Shown piece after piece: positions 19,696-31,280 of a stretch of 64,000 bases of DNA (position 1 is the stretch's first letter; each line of letters opens with the position of its first letter). A model generated the notes under the pieces. It made no database searches. It worked only from the letters and a program-made list of their open reading frames with translations, and had not been told where the DNA came from. The position numbers and the translations under genes were made by a program. Source of the DNA: Carposina sasakii (lineage: Eukaryota > Arthropoda > Insecta > Lepidoptera > Carposinidae); contig CP053162.1 of assembly GCA_014607495.2 (NCBI GenBank), positions 5,588,469 to 5,652,468 on the forward strand. Reading direction: 5' to 3'.

Positions 19696-20589
19696 GTTTT
19701 GGCTTCTGGTTTTTTTCAGACACTGAAGGTGTCAGTTTTATGGTAGAGTTAAATATGCAATTATATGTTATCGGTGTTTTTCTTTACTTTAAATGCATTA
19801 TTATCTTTCAGGTTTTCCCTTTTTTACAATGGTGGTTATTATTAAGTAGGATTATGAGGTACAAGAAAAATGCACATACTAAAACATTTCTACAAGGTTC
19901 CAATTTATTTATTTAAGATTTATTTCAAAATTATTGTGTTGCTGATTAAAAATTGTAGTTCATTTTGACGATTTTTATTTATTTCAAATCAACAAATTAT
20001 TATACATAATTACAAAAACAATAAAATTTTAATTTTACCGACGGTTTTGTTTAATTACCCATAATAAAAACATTCAAAACTCGTCTCTGTGTTCAGACTG
20101 CCCTTGTCCGTGACCACCAAGTTTCATGGCCGATAGGTTCCGTCTATATTATCTAATCCAAACGGTTGTATAATTGGTCATCGAACCTGCTTTTTAAGCC
20201 ACAGCATAAGTTGCTTCACAGGTCTGATTCCATTTTGAATAATCAACATATCTGTTTATTTTTCCTGAATTCTTAAATGATTAAGTGATCTGAAAAGAAA
20301 TCGAGGCACTGGACAACTAATTCCACAAATAAAAATATATTATTAATAGATAGCAAAAGGAACTGTAATAACGCTGTATTGTTTTTCTTATCCACATTTC
20401 TGATAGTGCTACCAACAAATGATATTCATAAGTAACCAGGTTAGCTGGTAGAGAATGCCTTGCAAGGCATTAAGCTCGCCCTTGTACATGTGTTTTTTTG
20501 CTGTAGTACAACAAAGAATTTTATCTATATATCTAACAATAAGATAGTAAAAGTAGATGATTAATTTTTTTTTAGCTTAGTTCATACCT
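19696..20589. other. Gene-free stretch
   Basis: AT-rich intergenic DNA upstream of the Tyr/Pro-rich gene. Nothing recognisable. Confidence 0.3.
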
Positions 20590-20840
20590 GTTTTAATCAT
20601 GTGTATAAAAAAGAAGAAAAAAAGTTAAAAAGAAAGAAAAAAAGGGACAAAAAATAAAAAAGAGAAAAAAAGTAATAAAATCCAAGAGTAATTTTAACCC
20701 GCACTAGTATAAGAAATATAGGACAAGAATAAGATTAAAGGAAACGAAAGTGATGAAGAAAGCGCAAGAGACGTATGATTATGAGAGAGAGGAAAGCATG
20801 AGAGAAATAGACATAAATAGTGTAAAACGAGGTAGAAGCC
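20590..20840. repeat. Strongly purine-biased tract
   Basis: About 250 bases in which the plus strand is overwhelmingly A and G (AAAAAAGAAGAAAAAAAG, later GAGAGAGAGGAAAGCATGAG). No good frame. Possibly decayed simple sequence. Confidence 0.5.
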
Positions 20841-21059
20841 TACCTTTAATATTTAAAATAAGTACTAAAATTACAAGAACATAATAGGCAGAAATTTCAA
20901 AATTAAATCGTAAATACATAAAAGTTGAAGTTAAAAAAAGACCTTGATAATGTCAGGGAGGGCTGCAGCAGTATTAAATTTTTAAAAATGACACTCATGT
21001 GGATACCTACATGGGCAAACGGACTGGATTCCTCTATAGGGTAATCTATGTATGTATGT

Positions 21060-22250
21060 ATCATCATCGTCAGCCTATTGCAGTCCACTGCTGGACGTAG
21101 GCCTCCCCCAGTATATGCCACATGGCTCGATCTCCCGTTTTTGCCATCCAGTCACTACCAGCCGTCCTCTTCAAGTCATCGGTCCATCTGGCCGGAGGGC
21201 GCCCAACGCTACGCTTGCCGAGGCGCGGTCTCCATTCGAGAACCCGTTTACTCCACTGTCCATCGGTTCTACGACAGATGTGGCCGGCCCACTGCCACTT
21301 CAGTCTGCTACATTTCGATACTATATTTGTCACTTTGGTCTTCTGCCGGATAATCTCGTTTCAGACTTTATCCATTCGCGAGATTCCGAGCATTGACCTT
21401 TCCATAGCTGCACTCTTCAGGTGATTTCTCCCTCGAAGTTGTCTTTACCCAACTGCAATATTTGCCCAAGGTATACATACTTCTGAACAACTTCTAGGGC
21501 TACACCTTCGGTGGATATCGGCTCAGGGATGATGTGTCGATTGAACATTACCTTGGTCTTGTCCAGGTTCATCCCGAGTCCCAGACGCCTCGAGGCGGCA
21601 TTGAGACTAGACAGCATTTTTTGTAGGTCCTGCAATCAAAACTATATCGTCTGCAAAGCGGAGATGCGTGAGACATTCGCCATTGACGTTGATGCTTAGT
21701 CCATCCCACTGTAGCGTCTTGAAGACATCCTCCATCGCGTTGGTGAAGAGTTTCGAGGATATTACGTCACCCTGTCTCACACTTCGAAGTAATTGGATCG
21801 GTCTTGTTTGGTGGGTTTGGACTTGAACGGACATGGTTGCCTTTTGGTAGATATTTCTTAGCACCTCCGCATATCGCCAGTCGATTTGGCATCACTGCAA
21901 GGATTCCAAAACGACCCAGATTTCGATGGAGTCGAAGGCTTTCTCGTAGTCCACAAAACCCATACACAGCGGTTGGTTATACTTCTCCGACTTCTGTATA
22001 ACCTGCCGTACAGTATGGATGTGGTCCACGGTGCTGTAGCCTTTGCGAAACTCGGCCTGTTCCGGTGGCTGGAAGGCGTCAAATCTCATTGCCAGACGAT
22101 TCGTGATGACTTTCGAGAACAGCTTATAGACGTGGCTCAGAAGTGTGATCGGCCTATAGTTTTTGAGGAGCGTTTTGTCTCCCTTCTTGAAAAACAATGT
22201 CACCACACCTCTGCTCCACGCCTGCGGAGTAGTCCCATTGGCCCCATAAC
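21060..22250 (-). mobile_element. 5'-truncated RTE-type LINE with frameshifts
   Basis: Minus-strand pieces in different frames read: 21892-22206 with KNYRPITLLSHVYKLFSKVI, AEFRKGYSTVDHIHTVRQVI and FVDYEKAFDS; 21607-21864 with SVRQGDVISSKLF and LRFADDIVLIA; 21417-21635 with NLDKTKVMFN and KYVYLGQ; 21070-21333 with WAGHICRRTDGQWSKRVLEW and GRPPARWTDDL. Together these are RT motifs 2-7 and the C-terminal zinc/arginine-rich tail of RTE elements. The 3' end abuts CATCATCGTC/TATG repeats. At least three frame breaks show that it is dead. Endonuclease and early RT are missing. Confidence 0.85.
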
Positions 22251-23221
22251 GTATATATTTATATATAAAATTCTATGTATTGAATGACTGACAGATGGAT
22301 TACCGCACAGCCTAAACTAATTAGTAAAGTAGTAACTTTCCCCTCGACGGCACCGAGAGGAGAGATAGATAGAGTAGTACTTTTGTTTTATTATCCATTA
22401 TTGATCAATCACAGGTAATTATTCAGTCTCAGTTTCAATAATGAAGTACTGCGTATTATGTTATGTTTGCAAAACTAACAATTTGGTGAATACATAGTCA
22501 CACACATAAAAACATAAAAACCGTGCCATTCAAAAGAATGCCAGCACCAAACCATCGAATACCAAAGCATAGAAAGAAGTGTACTAAGCTCACTAACTAG
22601 TACAACGATAATATTGTAGATGGCGCTTATCAATTCGTACATCGATATCTGCCAATAAATTTTTCAGTCTTGAAGAGGATGCTATTTATTTATTTTTCCA
22701 GATTTCTGCCTTGGCATTCAATTAAATTTTCACTATTTTTTTATTTGTTTTTTTCTTGTCCCTACTACGAATCTATGGGAACCACCTAGATAGATAGAGA
22801 ATTTGTTATCTTTGTACCCGAATAACGAAATTACAGGTAGAGCAATATTCAAATAGTAAAACAATGAGCACTTTACATAAAAAACTCAAGATACATCATC
22901 TAGTTGATGTAACAGGCACAGACGTAACAAGTATGAATCATACCTTCTTGGTGTGACCAACCAAGGTTGATGGGAAATATTATAAAAGTTAGTGCCTTAT
23001 AACCCTAGAGTTTACGTATTTTAAAACGAATTGCAATAATACGAATAAAAGGGAGATTTTAAATAAATATATTTTTCAATTTCACTTAAATATTAAGCAT
23101 TATATAACATATCGTCTAAGGATCTCCTTCTCTTTCATTTTTATTCACCTTCTTATACAATACGCTTATTTATTAACGGCAATATTTAAAAAATCTTAAA
23201 TATTAATCTTAACTAGTTTTT
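22251..23221. other. Gene-free stretch
   Basis: Intergenic between the RTE fragment and the next secreted peptide gene. No supported exon or repeat match. Confidence 0.3.
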
Positions 23222-24735
23222 TCAGTAATTCTTAAGGTCATATTCCCTTCCATACCACACGGAGGGTAGTGAATGTGACGACTTAGGTTGTGAAATAGGT
23301 AGAGCTTTCTCTGCATTGTTTATAGCATCTGGTGACCGGAATCCTGCGACCTCGTTGTCAGCATCAGGAGTTGTAGCTTTTCCATCAGGTCGTTCTAAAC
23401 TGGCAGATAGAGCTCCAGCCACCAGACCGAAGATCACTAGCGTGGTTACGAGTATGTGATTCTGAAAAAGAAATTCCACATTACATTTTGATGCAGAATA
23501 CAGAGATAGAAATGGATGGTATATTCGTCTACTTTCAAGTAAAGTTTTGTAATAATAGCATATATAATTATTCTTCTATGCTGCTCTGGGAGTGAAAAAT
23601 AAAAACGTATAATACTATAGCTGCTTCTCTTCCCGAACATACTGATTATATAGTGATTATATGTATGTATGTATTTTAGATAATCGTTTAATGATGCGGG
23701 GCTTCACTAGAATACATCAGCTACATCTCCTTCCGTGTATGTCGTAAGAACCGACTAAGGAACTCGTGAATTCTCTCAGGCGATAAGCTAACATTGTAAC
23801 TTGTCACTAATAATCATTAACACCTGTCCTCGCTATGCCAAACGTGGCTGTGGGATCTCTCTTATGATCCTGCAGTTCTGCCTACCCCAATTCGGGAACA
23901 CAGCCATGTCTTTCTCTTTATGTATGTATAATCGTTTGATGTAGCTACCATCACTATCGTAAAATATTTAAAGTAACCGGTTAACTTTACCATTACGGTA
24001 GCTGACTGACCAGTTTATTTAAATGGTGCAATATGATAGTTAATTACCGCTAATTAGCTCTGTTTGGATAGATAGAAATAGATAGATAGAAATGCAAGTT
24101 AAACGCTATGACTAAATATAAATAATGTCACATGCGTTGGGAAAGAAAGTATAATAAAATAATCAAAATTATATTCTTATATACCGAGATTTCGTTTTAT
24201 TGCTACTTTTTATTTTGCATCTGGTACCCAAAAGTAAGATCTCTTTCGAAATTTTATCTACTTTCACTTTGGATACAGTCATAAATTCTGATTTTTAACC
24301 ATAAAAAGATAAATTTTCTAAGCATACTAGCTAGTGCAACCACGATACCAAAAAATGTTACACAACACTGACTTTCATTTACTTGTAACAAATAAATTTC
24401 TTTACTCAAAAAAACTATTTCTATTGTCTATTCTCACTAGGTAACTTGCACCCAGGGATTTGGTACCTCCACCAACATTTTTAATGTTTGGATAATATAA
24501 ATGACACCTACAACACACTACTTCTCTTTCTGTTTACGTCAAAATATCATAAAAGTATGTGTGTTAATCCTTGGATAGAATAAGATCTAGAATGAATTGC
24601 CGCAATTGAAGCCTGGCTAGATCCTTATTTTAAAAATCATGACACGTAAAGCCCATTTCCAAAACGATTTCCCATTACCCTCAGAAACAAGTGTAAGTCA
24701 GACAAATTGCAATAAATACTCACCTTGTACGCCAT
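23222..24735 (-). CDS. Small secreted peptide with an intron in its signal sequence
   Basis: Exon 1 is 24724-24735 (MAYK) with donor GTGAGT. Exon 2 is 23222-23461 after TTTTTCAG, phase 0. Total 83 aa. The signal peptide runs NHILVTTLVIFGLVAGALSA. The mature chain is about 59 aa, hydrophilic, without Cys, and ends VWYGREYDLKNY. A TATA box (24780-24787) lies 45-52 bases before the ATG, supporting this start over the Met inside the intron-derived frame. I do not recognise the family. The C-terminal Tyr-rich end after a Gly-Arg could suggest a processed peptide, but there is no clear dibasic cleavage site. A SINE sits in the 1.26-kb intron. Confidence 0.75.
23690..23925 (+). mobile_element. SINE (best copy of the 7050-7247 family)
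   Basis: GATGCGGGGCTTCACTAGAA...GGCGATAAGCTAACATTG...GTGGCTGTGGGATCTC...CCAATTCGGGAACACAGCCA, with a TATG tail after it and another TATG run before it. Confidence 0.6.
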
Positions 24736-24779
24736 CGTACGTAACGTCGTCGTCTGGTTTGCCTGTAAAATTATTCCAA

Positions 24780-24787
24780 TTTATATA
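24780..24787 (-). promoter_or_regulatory. TATA box for the 23222-24735 gene
   Basis: The minus strand reads CGTATATAAATT, correctly spaced for a leader of about 15-20 bases. Confidence 0.6.
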
Positions 24788-25805
24788 CGATCCGACGGTT
24801 TTGTTACATCACTTTACCTATATAAGTAAAACTGTGTTATTGAAGTCAGTTTGTGATTCTAAGAAAAATTCTATAATATTGATAAGGGCATCATCATGCA
24901 GAGTATTAAAACCTTGGGGTAATCTTTATAAATATTTTTGAATTTCCTAATGGATTGGTTACTGAAAGATCTCAACGTAACCAATGACTCTGTGAGTTCA
25001 TCATAGATTCTAGAAGACGATAGATGTGTTTCTTGCTACTAACAAGCTCAATAGCGGGAATAAATCTGCCCTTAATGTGATGTAATTTATCTTTTAATAA
25101 CTTACACATCGCTAATTATTTAGCACTTATTTTATGGACGCGGATAATGAGCAAGTATTCAATAGCAAAGTTTATAACTTTGCTATAGAAATGACATATT
25201 CTTTTTCTTTTAAATAAAATTACCTACTTGGCCGCGTGATTACCTCGAAAGTCGTAACTCGAAAATTAGGAGATTTACCCGCTAATTCTTATTTATTTTA
25301 TTATTAGTAAATTTAGTAGATAAAGTCAGGTGATTTGAAATTCATATAGGTATTGGTAATTGAGTAGATATCTACCTACATTTTAGATGCATTGTATGAA
25401 CGTATCGGGTACCACGTAACATAACCTGCAGTACTTTTTAAAGAAACTCGTCCTATTACTGATAACATAATCGAAGATGTAACTCACATTTCCTTAAGTC
25501 ATTTAATTGTTCATTTCATTTACCTTAATACTGACTATTACTTATCAAGTAGTAGTTCATGTTAACTGAATTCAGTTTTGTTAATCACAGACAAAACATT
25601 TTAACATACATTTCGAGTACTTATGTCAATGTTTGGTAGGCTCATAGAGACCCGCATTCAAGCAAATTAGCACTACAAATTACCAATTGTAATATTTGCT
25701 CATAAATAATTTTACTTATAGTTTAATATTAATTTTGAGTTTGCACTGTTGTTAACTGAACAGTTTTCCTTATACGATTTATGAAGGTAATTATAATTGT
25801 TTTCA
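24788..25805. other. Gene-free stretch
   Basis: AT-rich intergenic DNA; no exon pair of the local type found on either strand. Confidence 0.35.
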
Positions 25806-26318
25806 TTATATAGGATATGGAATCAACTTGTTCAGTAACATGAAGAAATCCTTTTCAAAATATCCCCCGAGTCGCCTGAAAAATGTGTTCCAAGTGATCT
25901 TTTTCTTGGCAACTTTTTTATCAATTTCCTTAAGCATACTAAATTTCCGTGGATCGATTTTATCTTTATGATGAACATATAACTTTTTAACTCCATTTAC
26001 ATTCGTTTCCACATCTATTTTGAATTCGGGTTCTGCTAGTAGTAACACAGACTGTAAAATCAATAACTGAAAAACATACATTTAAAATTATTCATGCAAT
26101 TTAGGATTCTAGAGAATTTGTTGTCTATTACCTCAAGGCACTCTTGATATTAAGACATTGACATACATTCACAGAAAGTACTGAATAAACTTAATTCATT
26201 AGAATATTATTTATGAAGAGTAAAAGAGTTTTTGACAGTTCTTCTAAATTAACACAAATTCTCATACTTATAAAAATAAAAATTATACCGTAAAAACCAC
26301 CGTAGTTATACTAGACAT
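25806..26318 (-). CDS. MSS-type secreted peptide A, cationic, helical C-terminus
   Basis: Exon 1 is 26289-26318 (MSSITTVVFT) with donor GTATAATT. Exon 2 is 25806-26066 after TTTTTCAG, phase 0. Total 96 aa. The signal peptide continues LLILQSVLLLAEP. The mature chain is Lys-rich (KKLYVHHKDKIDPRKF) and ends in an aromatic amphipathic segment (TWNTFFRRLGGYFEKDFFML, then LNKLIPYPI). No Cys. The first exon is clearly related to those at 26783 and 30683. It faces away from the 26783 gene across 464 bases. Linear cationic amphipathic peptides are often membrane-active; that is a guess here, as I recognise no family. Confidence 0.75.
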
Positions 26319-26782
26319 TATGTCCTCTAAAATGTATATTAACTATAATTTTATTATTATTATGTTGTGACGTTCACTATATTTCAGGTACGCTGATGAC
26401 TGAAAAATGTGGACTGTTAGTGTCTTTAAAGATGTGATGATATTACATTAAAAAAAAACATATATCAAACATAAAGTGACAATGATGATATGTTTACTGA
26501 GCTGCAGATGTGAGATAAGAACACAGTTAAATAATAGATTGTTGTGGTATCTGGGATGTGAATTTCCTTGGATGAATATTGTAAGCTGAGAAAATCAAAT
26601 ATAATGCCTAATTTTCGTTCAATCAACCATTTCAGTATCAAGTATCGGTCTATCATGATTGCTCTGAATTATTTGCGAGTATCTCCTAGGATTATCTTCA
26701 AGTATAACTAGTATTATTGTTTGATCTGCATATAATACTTACTACAATTATTCTTCATCCTATATCCAAGTTATCAATCGAG
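26319..26782. promoter_or_regulatory. Shared upstream region of two divergent secreted peptide genes
   Basis: This 464-bp gap separates the ATGs of the minus gene (26318) and plus gene (26783). For the plus gene, CTGCATATAATACTTACT lies about 50 bases before the ATG and could hold a TATA box. Co-regulation is plausible but not shown. Confidence 0.4.
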
Positions 26783-27615
26783 ATGTCATCATTAACTGTC
26801 GTGCTTCTTATGGTATTATCCATAGTTGTTTAACATATTTAATAAATACATAAGTAGATTTTTAATATTTATTATGTTGTACACTAACTCAAAAAAAAAA
26901 AAATATTGTGAAAGTAATTTCATTAAGAATAAATAAGATCAGCACTCTGGCTGTTTCAGCAAGAGTAGGGTATAACATTATTGGGCAGTTTAATTTTTTT
27001 TGGCTAGCGTTCTATTTATTAATGTAATTAAGTATAATGATTATAAAGATAACGTTTAGATCAAGCATAAAATATCCATTGATACCCTATACCCTACCCT
27101 AAAAATTGGTCAGAAGTGGCACCATGTGGTTCTATCGGCCCTTAGTGCTCTGCCTACCCCGTAAAGGATAAAGGCGTATGTATATGTATGATCCCATTAA
27201 TCTACATTTAAGGAGGCGATTTTCTGATTATTTTCGGTAGCACTTTTCTATAAGTTTTTCATGAAGTTTCCGTCACGTACTCAATAAAAAATTACTATCT
27301 TTACAGTATGTGATTTCACAAGTTGTATTTAGAGAACTCGATGCTCAGGACGCTGATCCTCCTCCGGAACCAGAACCAGAACCAGAACCTGAGGACCTCA
27401 ATGTAACATCGACTCCAGTTCCAGAGTTCAACATGAACGTGTTGCAAGAAAGCGCCATGGAGTACTTTCAGAACTTTAAATTGTGCTTAACATTGGTCGC
27501 GGACCTTGCAGCTGTCAAAGGAAAGGAGTTTTTTGACAAAGCGCAAAAATATATAAAAGAGCGCGGTGGTGGAGTTAGCAACCTGCCTCCCCCTGCACCA
27601 GCGCAAAAAAGATAG
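26783..27615 (+). CDS. MSS-type secreted peptide B with a Pro-Glu repeat
   Basis: Exon 1 is 26783-26812 (MSSLTVVLLM) with donor GTATTA. Exon 2 is 27307-27615 after TTTACAG, phase 0. Total 112 aa. The signal peptide ends near YVISQVVFRELDAQ. The mature part begins with an acidic PPPEPEPEPEPEPED run, then a predicted helix (LQESAMEYFQNFKLCLTLVA; KGKEFFDKAQKYIKERGGG) and a Pro-rich basic tail (LPPPAPAQKR). Acidic first, cationic later is a layout shared with other genes in the window. The intron carries a short SINE (27085-27190). Its first exon may also serve the exon at 27987. Confidence 0.72.
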
Positions 27616-27986
27616 ATTGTAACTCTCATGAAATAAATTATAAATGTTCCCACTATTTTTGTTTTTAATCATATAAAAATATATAATATGTTTCAATGGC
27701 ATTATGTCATAGAGGCTAATAGGTTTTTTCAAGTCTGGCAAAATGTCAAATCATGTTAATTTGTAACAAATATCAAATATAAAAAAACATGGTATGGCAA
27801 ATCTATTCAATCTCGCTTTCCCCTATCTTAGAACTCTACATTTAATTTGTGGCAATTCTTTCTTATTATCGCACATAGCATAGATTTAAAATAAAATCAT
27901 CCTTATTAATGAAACAAAATTAGTACTAGTGGTAGCGCATTTAGTAGTCAATAATATAATTAAGTTTATTATTTTATTTGTTACAG

Positions 27987-28343
27987 TGCACACTGCATGT
28001 CACGCTACTGCAAGCAGAACCTACCCAGATTGAAGGGAATCAAACTCAAACTTCAACGGAGAATCATGTACATTTCAGAGCGAACTTAAATCCAAAATAT
28101 AATACGGAAAAAACAACATTTGTAGAGAGATTTTTTAGAATATTTTTTGACTTTTTCGAACATGTTTATACTTATTTGGAAGAGGACATATTTAACTTTT
28201 GGTATATATTCGAATTGAATATGACGACCACTGAGAGGACTACAACAACAATAAAAACATGGAAAGATTTAGTATACAGTAAGAAAAACAGAACCTGGCA
28301 TCGGGACAGAAGGAGGCTTTTGCCCTGCAATGATACTATGTAA
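27987..28343 (+). CDS. MSS-type second exon C without its own clear first exon
   Basis: After a strong acceptor (TTATTTGTTACAG) the frame opens in phase 0 with CTLHVTLLQAEPTQ, the second half of a signal peptide. It runs 118 codons. The body has an aromatic helix (FVERFFRIFFDFFEHVYTYL, then EEDIFNFWYIFEL), a Thr-rich stretch (TTTERTTTTIKT) and a basic end (RTWHRDRRRLLPCNDTM). No convincing ATG plus donor lies between 27616 and 27986. Splicing from the 26783 exon would give a good signal peptide (MSSLTVVLLM then CTLHVTLLQAEP) in frame. Alternatives: a missed exon, or a gene that has lost its first exon. Confidence 0.6.
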   Translation, partial: CTLHVTLLQAEPTQIEGNQTQTSTENHVHFRANLNPKYNTEKTTFVERFFRIFFDFFEHVYTYLEEDIFNFWYIFELNMTTTERTTTTIKTWKDLVYSKKNRTWHRDRRRLLPCNDTM

Positions 28344-28532
28344 AATATAGGTTTATTACTTAATAAATACCTATTTATATAGGTTAAGTTATAATGATGT
28401 ATCAAGTACATGACCTGTGAAATAAATATATTTATTATATAATTTGTATGAAATCTGTAAATTCCCTAGTCTTCTGTCTATATAGGGACACCGATAAATT
28501 AATACTTTTCATGTACAAGTATCACAGATGAA

Positions 28533-28648
28533 GATAGAGTAGGTAGGTACCTAATACCGATGATAGAGTAGGTAGGTAACTAATACTGAAGATAGAGTAG
28601 GTAGGTACCTAATACCGAAGATAGAGTAGGTAGGTACCTAATACCTAT
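28533..28648. repeat. 29-bp tandem repeat, four copies
   Basis: Units start at 28533, 28562, 28591 and 28620 with GATAGAGTAGGTAGGTACCT as core. Copy 2 has two or more changes; the others are nearly identical. It is a minisatellite downstream of the 27987 exon. Confidence 0.85.
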
Positions 28649-29009
28649 CGTTCCTATTGTAAAAATATTTTTCAATCCTTGACGTATTTATGGATGATGA
28701 TAATGAAGAAATACACAAAAATATATGTTAACATAATATATGATAGAACCGATATTACCTAATAGTGCAGTTTTTTCATCATAAAGCACTCATCATCATT
28801 ATCAGCTATTCGTTCCTAATAGATTGGTATTTACTTCAGTACTACTATTTTAAGTTAGGACTGTCATTGTAACCCTGCTTTATTAGGTTTTACTTAGAAC
28901 CCCCAATTGTCAAGGGACTCCAGATGCAGAACGGATGTAACCCAGCAGTAGGTACTTAGATTTTATAACTATGTATATCATTTACGTACCTACTGCTCAA
29001 TAAACATGT

Positions 29010-29385
29010 TACATTACAGCTCAAGTTGCCGGGTGCACAGCACCCTGGTAATACTAGGGGTCGACTAGCCCGGCCCGCGTCCCGCCGGCCAGCCGCATCT
29101 TTCCCTTCCCAAATGGGTCAGACTTTCTGACCCATGTGGCCCCCTTTAAGGGCCACTTAAGTTACCGGCGCGTTGTCGCGCGCCGAGAATTTTGCCCGGG
29201 CACGGGGGTTGCCCCAAAGCCCGCAACCCGAATTGTATTTTTGCGCCAAGGACGACCACGTCCGCATAAATAATACACGACTGGTGATCCTGAAATAGGG
29301 TAGACAGAACTGCCGGATCATAGTCTCTCTTACTTTAATTTGCACGGACGGAAATGCGGAATGTTGATGTTGGGAAACGAAACAA
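29010..29385. repeat. GC-rich block with several small inverted repeats
   Basis: In an otherwise AT-rich region this part contains GGGTGCACAGCACCC, ATGGGTCAGA...TCTGACCCAT and GGCCCCCTTTAAGGGCC. These inverted repeats and the composition suggest the structured part of a mobile element. No other copy was seen in the window and there is no usable open frame. Confidence 0.5.
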
Positions 29386-29940
29386 AAAACTATTATTATT
29401 ATTGTATCTCTTTGAAATTTACCGGACTTCAGGCTCCCGGGGTCCTTTGAGAGGCGTGAATCGAACCGTAACCAAAAATATAGAGATTATCACGCTAATA
29501 TTATAAAGGCGAAAGTTTGTGAGTGTGTATGTTTGTTACTTCTTAAAGTCTAAACGGCTGGAGCGATTTAAATAAAATTTAGTATGGAGCTAGCCGACAC
29601 ACTGGATTAACTTTAAGCTACTTTTTATCCCGGGAAAATATTTTTATCCTGGATAATTTTGACATTTTATTTTTTCTGCAGTCCACGCGGTTAAGTTTTA
29701 AAATAATTTTAATGGATACATATGGCGGATACAATCATCGAACGCACAATATGATTTAAAGACTATTTAGTGCAGATCAATGTCGTACGATGGAAAACTA
29801 ATGGGCTATAAGGTTGAATGTTGGATTGCTGGGTAATTTCCTTACCCAAGGGGTGAAGACTCGACTACGCAGTCCGCCTGTTTGTGTAGAATGACACATT
29901 CCACAAAGAGGACAAAGAACACCCTCCAACTTCTAGGTTT
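29386..29940. repeat. Copy of the 62838-63480 repeat, split by another retroposon
   Basis: ATTGTATCTCTTTGAAATT...GGTCCTTTGAGAGGCGTG at 29398-29458 and ACATATGGCGGATACAATCA...AGACTATTTAGTGCAGAT at 29718-29780 match 62850-63060. Between them (about 29500-29695) lies an inverted copy of the dispersed retroposon (GTTTGTTACTTCTTAAAG...ATCCCGGGAAAATATTTTT). Confidence 0.6.
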
Positions 29941-30184
29941 CTAAGATCAGCGGTTTAGAATGTGCATTGATCCGTTGTCAGTCAACAGGACGAAGCATTT
30001 TGTAAACCATCCCCCTGATTACGTAAAATCAATAGCAAAGCCGAAGCCGCACGATCGCGACTTATTGAAAGTGTCTGCGTGCCCGCAACGAGCGCTCGGT
30101 GTCCTCCCCCCCACCTCGCCTCGCGCTCACACACACTCTCAATTATCGCGATCGGGGGCCTGTTGACAGACTTTTAGTAAGTCA

Positions 30185-30253
30185 CCTAAAAGAGAGTATC
30201 TTTGCACATTACAGAAACCTCTACTATGACGTGCAAAGATACTCTCTTTTAGG
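30185..30253. repeat. Perfect 23-bp stem hairpin
   Basis: Positions 30185-30207 (CCTAAAAGAGAGTATCTTTG plus CAC) are exactly complementary to 30231-30253, with a 23-base loop. No other copy was seen. Candidates are a small-RNA hairpin or a miniature foldback element. The surrounding sequence (30060-30180) is unusually GC/CT-rich. Confidence 0.75.
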
Positions 30254-30592
30254 CGTGTTTAATTCTTCTTCATGTGACATTAGTATATCTATTATTTTAT
30301 TAGTTGTGAAGTGTGTAAAAAGTTTATAGATGTTCATAGTAGGCTCGTAAGAACAAATCAAGTATCTATTGATAGGTTCATCAAAAGTATGGTAATAAAC
30401 CCATTGTTATGAAGTTTTTCTCCGAATACTTATAAAAATTCCTTAACTAGAATTTTTTGTTGTTTATGTTCGCACACAGTAATGAATTGTACACTGATGG
30501 GAATTGTGATGTTTTAATTTACAATGTATGGCAAACAATCACACCGCAAGTAAATATTTTGAAAAATTTAAGCATTAATAATATAATTTTGT

Positions 30593-30600
30593 ATATATAA
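30593..30600 (+). promoter_or_regulatory. TATA box for the 30683 gene
   Basis: TTTGTATATATAATAAAC lies about 85 bases before the ATG; a TTTCAGCAGTTT initiator-like site is near 30642. Confidence 0.5.
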
Positions 30601-30682
30601 TAAACCCAGCCTGAACAAATGGTGTCCAATCTGAGCTGGTGTTTCAGCAGTTTACGACTCGTCCAGTATTAACATTGAAAAA

Positions 30683-31170
30683 ATGTCGTCTTTATCAGTT
30701 ACAGTTGTTTTTGTTGCGGTAAATATATATATTTTTAATTTTTAAATTACTGACGTAAGTTATACAGAGAATAGAGGATCTAAAGATATGTTCATAACAA
30801 TATCTTTAGTAATAAAATCCTTTACATAAATTATATAAATTAATATTGTAACATTTTATATAAATTAATATTGTAACATTGCTTTTTGTTTCAGTGTCTT
30901 ATATTACAGATAACTTTAAGAAGTGAATCATTCAATGAAACACATTACATAAACGCAAGAGGAATTTACTTGCAACGCAAATTGCAGCAACTGAAACATG
31001 AGACGAGACGGTATTTATTACAGCAATTGGACAATTGGAAGAAAGCTGTCGAAAATGATCTAATATATAGAAAGAATGTTATAAAAGGTATCGCGGCGAA
31101 CATTACAAAAGAACGCTGGTCTTTCTTGAACAGAATTATGCCGAACAATATAAAGCTTGTTGAAGATTGA
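30683..31170 (+). CDS. MSS-type secreted peptide D, basic helical
   Basis: Exon 1 is 30683-30718 (MSSLSVTVVFVA) with donor GTAAAT. Exon 2 is 30895-31170 after TTTGTTTCAG, phase 0. Total 103 aa. The signal peptide ends about CLILQITLRSE. The mature part is an almost continuous amphipathic helix rich in Lys, Arg, Gln and Leu (LQRKLQQLKHETRRYLLQQL; DNWKKAVENDLIYRKNVIKG) and ends NIKLVED. One Cys, in the signal peptide. The first exon is related to those at 26318 and 26783. A 25-base tandem duplication lies in the intron (about 30832-30881). Family unknown; the short, linear, amphipathic design recalls antimicrobial or lytic peptides but gives no proof. Confidence 0.75.
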
Positions 31171-31204
31171 TTAGTTGTTAATAATCTATTGTTGTTTTAC
31201 GAGT

Positions 31205-31280
31205 AGACGAAATCCGTACTCTCTGCCTACCCCTCCGGGAAAAAGGCGTGATTTTATGTATGTATGCATGTATGTATGTT
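31205..31280 (+). mobile_element. SINE-like fragment with TATG tail
   Basis: GTACTCTCTGCCTACCCCTC...AAAAAGGCGTGATTTTATGT and a (TATG)n tail. Truncated copy of the 16970 family. Confidence 0.55.

Noticed and set aside
28533..28648. Regular repeats as a CRISPR array
   Set aside because: Units are contiguous without spacers and the DNA is clearly eukaryotic.
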